A stretch of 64,000 nt of DNA from Oreohelix idahoensis (Eukaryota > Mollusca > Gastropoda > Stylommatophora > Oreohelicidae): positions 1-64,000 of the forward strand of contig JAMPIV010012195.1 of assembly GCA_024509875.1 (NCBI GenBank). Direction: 5' to 3'. The notes under the pieces are model-generated. The model was given only the letters and a program-made list of their open reading frames with translations. It was not told the origin of the DNA and did not search any database. Shown here one piece after another: positions 48,001 through 58,187 of this stretch. Position 1 is the stretch's first letter. Each line of letters starts with the position of its first letter. The position numbers and the translations under genes were made by a program.

Positions 48001-49990
48001 GAGTTAGTTTCAATTTCCATTATCATATAAATTACGCCATCTTTTCTTTTCTCCCGCTTTGTCCAAAACTGAAAATACTAGTCTATTACGTCATAAAATG
48101 GACTCTTTTGCAGCGAAAGCGCTGTCTGTGTGTTTATATATATTTTCTCAGTGTGCCTATAGTCCGAAAACTTATTGGGTTTTGCGAGGTATTTTTAAAT
48201 TCTACAAAGCTTTCGACTTGCTAACTGTATCGTCTCGCACTGTCGTCTCGGGGAGCGACCCGTAGAATCTAACGCTTGACAATCCGGCAGCATGTGTTCG
48301 CTCTCTCACTTTTATGCGTTCGTTTATGCCTCCCCTGTTTTGAATCGTACTCTCTTTCCTGGAACAACTAAGCTTGTTGTTTTCAAAATTTCTACCGTTA
48401 ACCCTTGACGGGCGAGTTATAAAGTCCAATACCACTAGTGCGGCAATAAGGTTTCACACTACGTTCTTATCTCAATGCAATGACTGGCGCTGGGAAAGAA
48501 GATGCGTTACAACTATACTATTATTATTTCTACTCATATTATTTTAACTTTTATACTTATAATTAATAATTTTATCGCTGTATCAATGTACTTTATCACA
48601 GTTGGCTCACTAATGAAAAAATTGGCGACTCACATGCCAAGAAAAAGGCAACATTAACCCATCAGTAAATGTTGAAAAAAGGCCGCTGGCTGCTCATGTG
48701 ATTAGGTCTGCTAAGAATAAAGAAACATTCATGGGAAAATTGCCACTGTTATATATCTACATCTTTGAACACGGACGGGGACAAGACGATTTCTTATACA
48801 CTCCGTCAGTCCTAATTAAATTTAAAAGGCACACGGTGACTTTATTTTTTCACACCTATACGGTCAGCTTTTCGCCAGCGCGGCGATGTCAGGTCGGATG
48901 AAGGTATGCAACCTCCCCGCTCGTTACGCGCACGTTGACGATCAGCGTACAGTGTCTGTTATTATTTAATTGTCCATACGCACACTTACATAAATATCGC
49001 CTGTCGTTAATAGCTATTAAATTGTCGGCATCTGTTTGTCATCGTATGGTATTAAATAATCGACACTTACTATAAATGCACAAAATAAAATATAACATGA
49101 ATTCTGTTCTGTCACTACCTGTCGCGCCTAGCATATACTCAGTCAACTAAAACGTCTCTCCTTGTGTGAGAAAGCGGGTGGTAAAATTAACATTAAAACT
49201 GAACCTCTGGTATACAATAGCTGCGCGTTATTATTTTACTGGTTTTAACAGCTAGAATTTTGGGTGAATTATAATGGTAAAAGCTTTAACACTTTAACAC
49301 TTAAGCACTAATTTCTATTACCAGAAAATCCTCTTGAAAAGATCCCCAAATGCTATTAACACATTTAGCGAAATGGTTCTAGATACTGCGTGCTTAGACT
49401 ATTCCAAAAATTATGAGTGACGACTAATAGCTGGTTTAGGAAGACACAGTTTATATATAATCATGTTTGCTCTGATCTATAGATGATGCTACTTTTCACA
49501 CTATAGTGTATAGCAGAGTCCCCCAGATAAAAGTTTTCACAATCGGGGGTTGCTAATCGACATCAGAGACTTAAAACCGTGTAACTGAGTTCTTGGAGAT
49601 TTGCGCGCTTCAGAAGATCAAAGAAATCGAGTTTTTCTTCTGTGTACGAACATCAAAGAGTATTCGGGGAAAGATTTTTTCCAGTGCGTTTACTTCAAAA
49701 AGGTCCGGTGTTTTTGACGTGCGGTCTGTCAGGTATCCGCTGATTGACAGATCAGCTCGCGTGAGAAACTTGATAAACAATCCAGATTCTCTCTCTGTTA
49801 TGACTGACAGGTCCCAAAAGTTGGTAAAATTTCGTTTGTTTATGTTTAAGGAAAAGAGACGTGGATGAAGAATAAGCTTGTGAGTATGACAGGCAGAAAA
49901 ATGCATGGTTTTGCTACCAAATCATAGCGCGCTAGCGGGATCACAATAGCTGTCAGATTACTGTAGGCTATATTTCCATTATACGTCACA
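45014..49990 (-). mobile_element. 5-kb LTR-like insertion, probably a solo LTR
   Basis: It begins TGTCGTACAGG and ends ATACGTCACA, flanked by near-identical 5-bp sites GGTGC (45009-45013) and GATGC (49991-49995). Removing it restores the mariner frame. No gag or pol motif occurs in it, and I find no pair of direct repeats within. Its first 350 bases share landmarks in the same order with the LTR at 594 (TGTCGTA, ATGGTCCC, CTGTCTCTG, GAAAAACTATG). I infer a solo LTR of a related family. Small frames inside it have no domains. Confidence 0.7.
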
Positions 49991-49995
49991 GATGC

Positions 49996-50137
49996 TGAGG
50001 ACGCTACCATCAATGTGACAAAACAGCTGAGAGAATTGTCAAAGAATGGGTTCCAGGAATGTTTCCAACAGCTGTATGGACGTTGGCAAAAGTGTGTATT
50101 TGCCGAAGGGAACTATTTTGAAGGAAATGTAGTGTAA
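49996..50137 (+). pseudogene. Mariner transposase C-terminal tip (second element)
   Basis: The frame NVTKQLRELSKNGFQECFQQ then GRWQKCVFAEGNYFEG ends at a stop at 50135. This is the characteristic C-terminus of mariner transposases and proves that the element was split at 45013/49990. Confidence 0.88.
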
Positions 50138-50207
50138 CTAATTGTATTGTATTGTTACTTATTTCAATACAATACACAAATTCCGGGAACTTTTTGAAGC
50201 TACCTCG

Positions 50208-51538
50208 TAAATACTTTAAGGCCAATGCCAGTCAAAACATGATAGATTTTCATGTAGCTTAGAAAGAGCTGGCTGTATAAAGATATAAATTATAACAGCT
50301 ATCTTTGGTGAAATAGCAATACATACATGTTTAAAAGCGTATGTTTGTGTGTTCTCTAACATCTCTAAGCGTGTCCAGTAAGTCAGGCTTGTTGTAGCAC
50401 ACAGCTACTGTCGTCTTCTGGCACCAGAACTGTCGTAACTCTGTCATTTAAATTCTATATACGACAGCATATACAACAGAATGACTCATGAAAGGAATAG
50501 AACTTGTTTGTAACATAAACGTTAACAGCTCGCGAGAAACTTTTAACATAGTTCATGGCTGGCTTTATTTTAAATAAATTACTTACTCAAAGTTACCTCG
50601 TCAGTAATATAAATATTTGCTCATAATAAAATGAGTGAATAAAAAAAACTGACGTTAATTGGCAAGGAGAGTAATTTAACGAAAACAATTGTTTTAAAAA
50701 GTGGCATACATTACAGCAACAAAATGCTAATGACATACTGTAAAATCAGTGTCTTAACAATGTCGATTTAGTAAGTGGCTGACTGTAACATTATGATAAG
50801 ATGTTACGCCTAGCTCGTTGAAACAACACTCATATTTTGTAGGAAACAAAATATAGGCAGTGCTGGACCCTGAGGACGAGATTTCAAGAGCTTGAAGTGC
50901 TCTTTTGAAAATGTTGTGACCTTTCTATTGTGACAAATCTAACTCTTAACACTTTAGAACAAACACTGATGCATCATTTTCAATATCTCAAGAGAATTTG
51001 TGACTTTGTCGAAGATGTATAATTTTAATAAAATGATATTTCTTAAAGCTAACTTTATCGTAGAACATCTACATAATTCAGATACTTTATCTACACCAGA
51101 ATGAAATAGGCTGTTAAGATTACTAGCACTTCAGAAGCATTAACCAGACGCCGTTTGTTCATTAAATTTGTTCTGCCCCACAGGCTGGTTTGATGCTCAA
51201 AATATAACATATTAGTAAAAGGTAGACTTCAATGACTGACCGTTCGATTACATTTAAGTTTTCGTCTTGTCTACGCTGTACACGATATTAAACAACCTTC
51301 TCTGTTACACACTCTATAATAATCTTCAACAAATGTACAAAGATTTTATATATACTGAAGCACATTAAAAACGCACCACCTGTATAATCCAGGAACAGAG
51401 TGTGAAATGTAAATATAAGTGTTTACAAGTTTACATATTTTGAATCTTTATTCATTTTCCTATGAATCCATGCTGGTCATTAATTTGTACATTTGATTGT
51501 TATGAAATTCATTGTATTCTGTGCAGGCAAGGGAGAAA
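50208..51538. other. AT-rich stretch without recognisable features
   Basis: No ORF, tandem repeat or transposon end seen in about 1.3 kb. Confidence 0.55.
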
Positions 51539-51549
51539 ACCAAAAATGC

Positions 51550-52033
51550 TACTTACAACTACTTAGTCGTTCCCCTACTACCGTGAGGTGTAGAGGTTTG
51601 GAAGAGAGAGAGCGCCAGGCTATACTATTGGCTGTCTTCCTCCTGGCCTGGTTCCATTCTAGTCCTCGGTCCTTCAAAGATTGTCTAATGTTGTCCTCCC
51701 AGCGGACTCTGGGTCGTGCTGGGAGTCTGGGTCCTTGGCTCTTTGTTTCCCATGCTTTTCGTGGTAGCCGATCTTCTCACATTCTGCAGAATTGGCCAAA
51801 CCATCTTAGTTGGGACTGTTCTACTTGCGTCTGCAGGGGGTAGAATTTAAGGCCTTGAATCGTCTGGTTGCGTACCATGTCTCTTCTTGTTACTTCAACC
51901 ACTTTCCTCAGATACCTCATTTCTGAAGATTGGATCTGGCTTTTGTGGGTTGTAGTCATTGCCCATGACTCGCATCCATATGTCAAGACTGGGACATAGG
52001 TGGAGCGGTATACAGCCATTGACCAAAACATTG
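51550..52033 (-). mobile_element. Short 5'-truncated LINE family A copy
   Basis: It encodes the C-terminal part of the family A protein (MAVYRSTYVPVLTYGCESWA). An 11-bp TSD ACCAAAAATGC flanks it (51539-51549, 52034-52044). The last 14 bases before the right TSD repeat the neighbouring ATTGACCAAAA, a filler at the 5' junction. Confidence 0.88.
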
Positions 52034-52082
52034 ACCAAAAATGCAACCAATAAAAAAATTCATTAACACCATTCTCAGTCTC

Positions 52083-52648
52083 TGGTACGTCCACCGTGTG
52101 CTTGCAAACAAGCTTGGCAGTGGCTCCGCATGGAACGCACAAGTCTCCGAAGGAAAGTCCGGGAAAACAAGTCCCATTCAACGTGTAAGAGCAGCTTCGA
52201 GCTGTTCCAGATTAGCTGGAGAACCTTGCCTGTAGACTCTGCGTCCAAGCTCGTCCCACATATGTTCTATAGGGGACATGTCTGGTGATAGGGCAGGCCA
52301 ATCAATCGTCACAATGTTCTGCTTCTGTAGATATTGCTGCGTAATGCATGCGGTGTGCGCACGTGCGTTATCCTGCTGGAGAAGCTGCAAGTCTGGATAA
52401 TTTGTTAACGCAGGAGCAACCAATGCATCCAGAACCTCATCTTGATATGTCACAGCATTAACATTTCCACGGAAGACGTGAAGAGGCAAGCGATAGTGAA
52501 AACTGAATCCTCCAGTAATGTGAATACTGCCACCTCCAAATCGGTTGTGCTGACAAACACAGCAATCTGCAAAGCGCTCTCCACACCGTCGCCAAATCCG
52601 CATACGTCCATCAGCAAAGGATATGTTGAATCTGCTCTCGTCTGTCAA
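52083..52648 (-). pseudogene. Tc1-like transposase, catalytic half
   Basis: The frame 52178-52648 has the first Asp in MTDESRFNISF, the second in LLQQDNARAHTACI and the Glu in DMSPIEHMWDELGRR, with 34 residues between the last two: DD34E of the Tc1 family. It runs on after a stop at 52178 in other frames, where SMRSHCQACLQAHGGRTRD is the usual Tc1 C-terminus ending near 52083. The gene is thus frameshifted at its end and upstream. The nearby LINE insertion lies outside the coding part. Confidence 0.85.
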
Positions 52649-52675
52649 TAGGGCAGCTTTCTACTGCAGTCTACT

Positions 52676-53128
52676 TCATCTTACATGTTGCTCTGCCCAT
52701 TGCAGGCGCTGCTGACGATGTCTATGAGTCAAGTTTTGCCCAACATAAGGTCGTCTTGCAGTAAGGCCTGTATCTCTGAGTCGTCGTATGACGGTCATTC
52801 GAGAGACTTGCCCACGTCTACCCACTATTGCTCTTGCTGTTTGACTTGCCGGGATAGAACGATTCCTTAGGTGACTCAGCACAAAATGACGATCTTGCGC
52901 AGGGGTAGTAACTCGTGGTTGGCCACTCCGAAGTCTATCCCGGGCACTGCCAGTGGTTCCGTAACGTTCATTGAGACGAACAATAGTGCTGTGGTGGCAA
53001 TTCATCCTTCTGGCAATGGCCAGCGAGCTCATTCCAGTGTCCAACATACCAATGGCTCGTTGCATTTCAAGCACATGTACTTGGTGTTTTGTCTCAACGA
53101 CCTTTTTATACCGAGCATACTGCCACAA
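52676..53128 (-). pseudogene. Tc1-like transposase, DNA-binding half
   Basis: A 150-residue frame with two helix-turn-helix motifs (DTGMSSLAIARRMNCHHSTI and, later, RRGQVSRMTVIRRLRDTGL) and the GRPR-like hook GSARDRLRSGQPRVT. The paired DNA-binding domain is complete. A stop after QWAEQHVR and a frameshift separate it from the catalytic half. I could not identify the terminal inverted repeats. Confidence 0.85.
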
Positions 53129-53139
53129 CGCGTACTGTT

Positions 53140-53440
53140 CACGTTCATGTTTATGTCTTCTTTACCCGTAATGTCTAAGTTTTCGTTACACTTTCATATG
53201 TAGGTCTTCGCTTCACTTTCGTGTCTATGTCTTCGTTACACTTTCATGTCTATGTCTTAGCTCCACTTTCGGGTCTTGTTTTGTTACCCGTAAATGTCTA
53301 TGTAATCGCACACTTTCATGTCTACATCTATGTTAACCTTTAATGTCTATGTCTTGGTTACACGTTCATGTCTATTTCTTCTTTACCCGTTCATGTCTGT
53401 CTTCGTTACACTTTCATGTCTATGTTTAACGTGCACAATT
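53140..53440. repeat. Degenerate minisatellite of TTCATGTCTATGTCTT units
   Basis: Loose repeats of ACTTTCATGTCTATGTCTTC with variable spacing of about 24-30 bp. No coding potential. Confidence 0.75.
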
Positions 53441-53449
53441 TGCACACGG

Positions 53450-53640
53450 GACCTCTTTTTTTCGCCCTTGTCCGGGAAGGATAGGCATCCTATCTTACTA
53501 TCCAGGAGATCGGAGAGAAGTATAACATCATTTGGAATAACAAAATTCCGTCAATTATATTCACTGTACTGGGAACCGAACCTGTTACCTTTAGAATTAG
53601 ATGTGCACGCCATACCTCTTTGCCACATCGACCCCCAATA
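53450..53640 (-). mobile_element. tRNA-derived SINE or tRNA-like relic
   Basis: The minus strand has an A box TGGCAAAGAGG (53615-53625) and a B box GGTTCGGTTCC (53572-53582) separated by 32 bases, as in tRNA genes. The sequence around them does not fold convincingly into a full tRNA by eye, and about 120 bases of non-tRNA body follow, so a SINE head is more likely than a functional tRNA gene. Confidence 0.55.
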
Positions 53641-53693
53641 TTGGTCATACTCTTATTCTCTTAGCCTGGAGATGTCACAAAATAAAACGTGTC

Positions 53694-54046
53694 CAATGTG
53701 TGCCATACCCAACTCAACATCTCCTCCTTACATCTCCAATGTGTGCCATACCCAATTCAATATCTACTCTTTAAATCTACAATGTGTGCCATACCCAACT
53801 CAACATCTCCTCCTTACATCTCCAATGTGTGCCATACCCAATTCAATATCTACTCTTTAAATCTACAATGTGTGCCATACCCAACTCAACATCTCCTCCT
53901 TACATCTACAATGTGTGCCATACCCAATTCAATATCTACTCTTTAAATCTACAATGTGTGCCATACCCATCTCAACATCTACTCCTTAAATCTACAGTGT
54001 ATGCCATACCCAACTCAATATCTAACATTTCAATCTACAATGTGTG
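53694..54046. repeat. 43-bp satellite array, left part
   Basis: About eight units containing AATGTGTGCCATACCCAACT and a C/T-rich remainder, period 43. The array is interrupted by the retrotransposon at 54047 and resumes at 63335. Confidence 0.95.
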
Positions 54047-55123
54047 TGTTGCGTGATAAATTCTCGCAACATCGTTTTATTACAATATCTATTTTATAAC
54101 GCAAGGGCAACCACTGCTTGAAATTTATAGTCACTTTTCTCGGTAAGCATTTGTCTTCCCGCGTTGGTATTGAATGCAGTTAAGTTTTGAGCTGTGGTCT
54201 TTTTGCGCTGGACTGCGCATGACTGGTCTTGTTTTTTGGTCGATCGGTTTCCGCCCACCACTAGTGGAGTGAGCGATTTGAATGGCGAAAGAGATGCCTC
54301 GTTGAAGAGGGGATCTCCGCTATTTTTTGTTCTGTCAGGGATATGTAGTCCTCTTAATGGATATTTCGTTTATTCGAGATAATACCTCTAGTGTTTCCCA
54401 CATGTCGGGAGGCGTGATATTTCTGTATTTCTTGAAAGCAAGGTAAATTGACTTTTTCATTAACTCTATCGATTTTGGGTCGTGAGCGATTTCGATTCAT
54501 AGCCTGTCTTCGAAAGTCGTCGTCACGAGATGTTTTCCCAGCTCACATGCCGCTGTATTGTACTGCATCGGTTGATGCATGATCCAAAGGACCATTACTT
54601 GCTACTTTGTTAAATGAACTAGGTTTGGAAAACCTTTATTATCTAGAGGATATTTTTGAGGACATTATTTATACTTCGGCAGACGTGTCTGTCTTGCTGA
54701 AGTCAGACTAAGGAGAGTGAACTGATCTCATACATCTGGTTATCTCCTGGCTGTTATAGAAAAGGATGGAGTTTTTCACCTGACTACATTTACAGCACTA
54801 TGAAATATAACATGCATCTGACTCATTATTGTAATGCTGTCTACCGTCTATTGCTGTATTGAATGTTGCTGTGATAATGACTGTTTGATGTGCCTACATA
54901 TTCGCGTAACCATTTTGTCACTGTGGCGTCCACAATAAATAATGAAGAAAAACGTCAACGGCTGTTTCAAGAATCATTGACTTTATACGTCGTGAGTTTA
55001 CTGACGTCCTATGTGGATTGCCCTGTTATTTTTGTATGAACATTGTTTTGACTGAACACATCTGCACACTACACAAAACCAGACATGCGGATACCATCCA
55101 TCATCATATGGCATCACGCATCA
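54047..55123 (+). repeat. 5' LTR of the intact Gypsy element
   Basis: Begins TGTTGCGTGATAAATTC and ends GGCATCACGCATCA. Promoter and polyadenylation signals are expected here but I did not identify them with confidence. Confidence 0.95.
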
Positions 55124-55125
55124 TT

Positions 55126-55143
55126 TGGTGGCCATAAGCTGGT
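55126..55143 (+). other. Putative primer-binding site
   Basis: Two bases after the 5' LTR the sequence TGGTGGCCATAAGCTGG begins with the TGG expected to pair with a tRNA CCA end. The tRNA is not identified. Confidence 0.5.
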
Positions 55144-56558
55144 TTGATTCTGGTACCAGCAAACACGGGGTCCCTTACCCACTTCATTTTCAACAAGAAT
55201 TCATCAGCATCCTTCAAGAAATTAACATTCTTCAATACAGTCAACATCTTCAAAATTTTCAAAGTACTCGGCGTTGCCCGGTAAAAGTCAAAATTTCAAC
55301 TTTTTGACGGAAACAAGAATTTGACAGTACCCGGCGTTGTTACATGTTGCCGGATAACTCGGACTGCTGTTATCTTTTACGCAAGTCAAGCAAGTTGCTG
55401 CTGTCAAGGTTCCAGTGCTGTCGTTTTTTGTGAAGGTCAAGTGCCGGTTGAAACGGGTTGTTTTCTGAAGAAGGCCAAGTACCGATTTCCATCAACTTAT
55501 TTTTGGATTAGAAGGTCAAGTGCCGAAACAACTCAACACACAGTATTTCAGAAGCTCTTGTACCATCGTGTTAGCAGTGGAAGCAGTTCAGATGTGCCAT
55601 CATCGTTGGAGCTTCGCTCTTTAGGACGTTGATTGACATCCGTTTTTTTCTGCTGTTCTACGATTGGAAGCCTATAAGTTAAGTGGCCTGTTTGTATGTA
55701 AACTGTGCCCTTATACTTCTGCTGAGTCTTCTGTGTATCATCTCATTCTATATGTTATATGTTTATATGTTATTCGTATATTTATATGTTTATATTTCAG
55801 CGGGTTCTCGGTTGGGTGGTGTCTCCGTTAGATTATGCCACGTCATAGAGGTCGTCTATTGTGAGCGTTTTCTGTAAGGTTTGCAAATTTCCAATACTGG
55901 AATTTGCTAAGCGACTTCTGTTGCTATTTATGTTAGCTGTGATGACATGTTTTAATATTGTTTTCGTTATTATTTCGCATTCTTTAGTTTTGTTTTGATT
56001 TGTTTGTATTTGTTAGCCTACTCTTGTCTATAATTTAGTTTCATACAACATTTTTGTTTATACACTGTGGTGTCATGTATTTTGTTTAATTATAGCGCAG
56101 ATATCGTCACATTTTTTGTGATATTTCATTAATTTCTGCTTTATTTTTAGTTGATTTCTGCGAACGTTTTTGTATTGTTGCTGATCTTTGTTATTGTTTA
56201 CATTGTTATTGTTTACATTGTTTGCATTGTTTACATTTTCAATGTTTACATTCTGCATGTGTTTACATAGTCATTGTTTACAGTTATAGTAATTAGTTAA
56301 TGGGCTATGCTAATGCACTGTTACTACTACACTGATGATAAATGAATGATGAATAGTGTCGTGCACTATTGAATGAGAAGTGCACTTATGATCAAGAATT
56401 GATTGTTGATATTTCATATACAAGTTCTTTGATTGGAGACTTGTTTCCCACAGAGACTGGGATAATATAAGGTGATGTGAATATACAAGTGCTTAATTAA
56501 GACTTGTTACACTTAGGTTTGAAATAAATTAGTTAATTATTTCAGGTTTTGGACTCAT
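55144..56558 (+). other. Long leader of the intact Gypsy element
   Basis: About 1.4 kb between primer site and gag. It contains T-rich stretches and a (TTGTTTACA)n-like region at 56190-56285, but no convincing protein. A frame at 55321-55632 has no domain. Confidence 0.7.
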
Positions 56559-58187
56559 ATGTTAGACAACATGTCTACATTTGAGCACTTTATTGAGCAG
56601 GGTAAATTGCTTGGGAAGACTGGTGATAAGTTAGAAGAATTTGCAACTGCTCGATATGATAAAGCAATGGAAGCTGAACAAAAGAAACTGCATATGGAAG
56701 CTGAACAAAAGAAACTGCAGATGCAGGTGGATGAAAAAAGATTCCAAATGGAAATGGAAAAACAAAAAAGGGAATCAGAAGCTGAGGAAAGAAAACTCCA
56801 GCTAGAAGCTGAAAGATTTCAAAAAGAGGCTGAGAATAAAAGACTTGAAAAAGAGGCTGAAAATAAAAGACTTGAAAAAGAAGCTGAAAATGAAAGACTT
56901 CAAAAAGAGGCTCAGGCTGAGGAAAGAAGATTACAGAGAGAGTCTGATGAGAGGAAAGAGAAAGCAAAAATGGAACATGAAGAAAAGGTCTTAGCTTTAG
57001 AGTTGGAAAAATTGAAATTGACGAGCATGAGTAATGGTAATGATTCAAACAAGGGTTCATCTTCTGGTAAGGCTAATAATGATACTTTTAAGATTAAGTT
57101 ACCAACATTTAGTCCTTCCAATGATGACATAATGTTCTATCTGGACAGATTTGAACAAGCATGTACAGCTCATAACATAGACAAAGCAAAATATGTTTAT
57201 CAGTTATCAGGGATACTGACAGGTAAAGCTCTAAGTATATTAAATATGGTGGATGAACCTGACAAGAACAATTATGAGGTTGTCAGGGCCGCTTTGTTAA
57301 AGAAATATCAGCTTAACGAAGACGGCTATCGTCTACAATTTAAAAACATGTTACCTGAAAATGGAGTTGAATTCTCCGAGTTTATTGCAAGAATACGCAT
57401 TACTTTCTCACGATGGGTTGAACTATCTAAGACGGAAAAAACTTATGAAGGACTTATGGACTTAATACTTAGAGACAAAGTCATGTCGTCTGTCAATGAG
57501 TCTTTCCTTGCTTTCCTTCATGAACGTAAACCTAAAACAATAAAAGAAATGGAAGATTTCTGTTGCCAATACGTAACTGCGCACCCACACATAACCATGG
57601 GTAACTCTAAGGTGAAAGAAGGTTTACCAGTTGCTTCGGCAGCTCCGTATGGCCAAAACTTTGCTCGTAGATTCCAACAAAATTTTGATAGAAAGAGTAG
57701 CGGTAATTTCTGTCAAAATCATGGAAATCAATTTCATGGTGATTCTTCTTCGAAGAATTGGAGACAACCTGATAGTACTCGTTACTATCACCCTAATAAT
57801 TATAAGCATTTCAAAAGAGGATATGGTAATAGAGGTTATTCCTGCCGAAGACCTCAAAACCAAACAAATAGATGTTCGCATCAATGTGAACATGATAGTA
57901 ATCGTGGAAACTGGAATTCGAACCAGGATAACAATTACAATAGAGACAATAATAACTGCAGAGATAATAATAACTCTGATAACTTCAGAGGTAATAATAG
58001 TCGGGGTAGATCTCAACACAAAAAAAGAGATATCAGCAGGCTAATGCTGTACAACAGGAAACTGAGGGAGCCTGTAATCATGTTGTTGATAGTAAAAACT
58101 TTGACGCTGTCACTGGTTCTGCTTTTGACTTTGAGAGAGCAAACAAATGCCCCCAATGCAGTACTTTATTCGAACCGGGTACCATAA
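56559..58187 (+). CDS. gag: Gag polyprotein of the intact Gypsy element
   Basis: The 542-residue frame starts at ATG 56559 (an alternative ATG is at 56571). Residues 30-155 form a long charged coiled coil with repeats of EAENKRLEKE. A capsid-like helical domain follows at about 175-345 (FKIKLPTFSPSNDDIMFYLD, then GKALSILN and VRAALLKKY). The C-terminal 190 residues are Asn/Arg/Gly-rich and probably bind RNA; no classical CCHC knuckle is visible. Pol overlaps it in the -1 frame from about 58022, so the last 50 or so residues are likely made only by ribosomes that do not shift. Gag forms the particle in which reverse transcription occurs. Confidence 0.9.
   Translation: MLDNMSTFEHFIEQGKLLGKTGDKLEEFATARYDKAMEAEQKKLHMEAEQKKLQMQVDEKRFQMEMEKQKRESEAEERKLQLEAERFQKEAENKRLEKEAENKRLEKEAENERLQKEAQAEERRLQRESDERKEKAKMEHEEKVLALELEKLKLTSMSNGNDSNKGSSSGKANNDTFKIKLPTFSPSNDDIMFYLDRFEQACTAHNIDKAKYVYQLSGILTGKALSILNMVDEPDKNNYEVVRAALLKKYQLNEDGYRLQFKNMLPENGVEFSEFIARIRITFSRWVELSKTEKTYEGLMDLILRDKVMSSVNESFLAFLHERKPKTIKEMEDFCCQYVTAHPHITMGNSKVKEGLPVASAAPYGQNFARRFQQNFDRKSSGNFCQNHGNQFHGDSSSKNWRQPDSTRYYHPNNYKHFKRGYGNRGYSCRRPQNQTNRCSHQCEHDSNRGNWNSNQDNNYNRDNNNCRDNNNSDNFRGNNSRGRSQHKKRDISRLMLYNRKLREPVIMLLIVKTLTLSLVLLLTLREQTNAPNAVLYSNRVP
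58020..58026 (+). promoter_or_regulatory. Putative -1 ribosomal frameshift site
   Basis: A run of seven A lies in the gag/pol overlap. In the gag frame it is read CAC AAA AAA AGA. The pol frame is exactly -1 relative to gag and is open from here to 61489, with no stop, through KYQQ-like sequence and KCPQCSTLFEPGT. A shift here would produce Gag-Pol. No downstream pseudoknot was assessed. Confidence 0.6.

Larger units (their letters stand above)
43558..50207 (+). mobile_element. Mariner transposon expanded by a MITE and an LTR insertion
   Basis: The terminal inverted repeat CGAGGTAGCTTCAAAAAGTT (then CCCGGAAT) at 43558 recurs inverted at 50180-50207, and both ends are flanked by TA. The transposase starts near 44092, breaks at 45013, and its C-terminus resumes at 49996. 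The inserts are a MITE (43630-43966) and a 4977-bp LTR-like element (45014-49990). Without them it would be about 1.3 kb. Confidence 0.92.

Noticed and set aside
49593..49906. Overlapping opposite frames of 91 and 98 residues
   Set aside because: Within the LTR-like insertion, without motifs; mirror frames are typical of chance.
53560..53640. Functional tRNA gene
   Set aside because: A and B boxes are present, but I could not pair acceptor and anticodon stems convincingly; a SINE head is more likely.
53689..54056. Cys/His-containing frames in the 43-bp satellite
   Set aside because: Frames cycle through the satellite because 43 is not a multiple of three; they reflect repeat translation, not a protein.
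57624..58044. Ile/Thr-rich shadow frames over gag
   Set aside because: They are alternative-frame readings of the Asn/Arg-rich gag tail.
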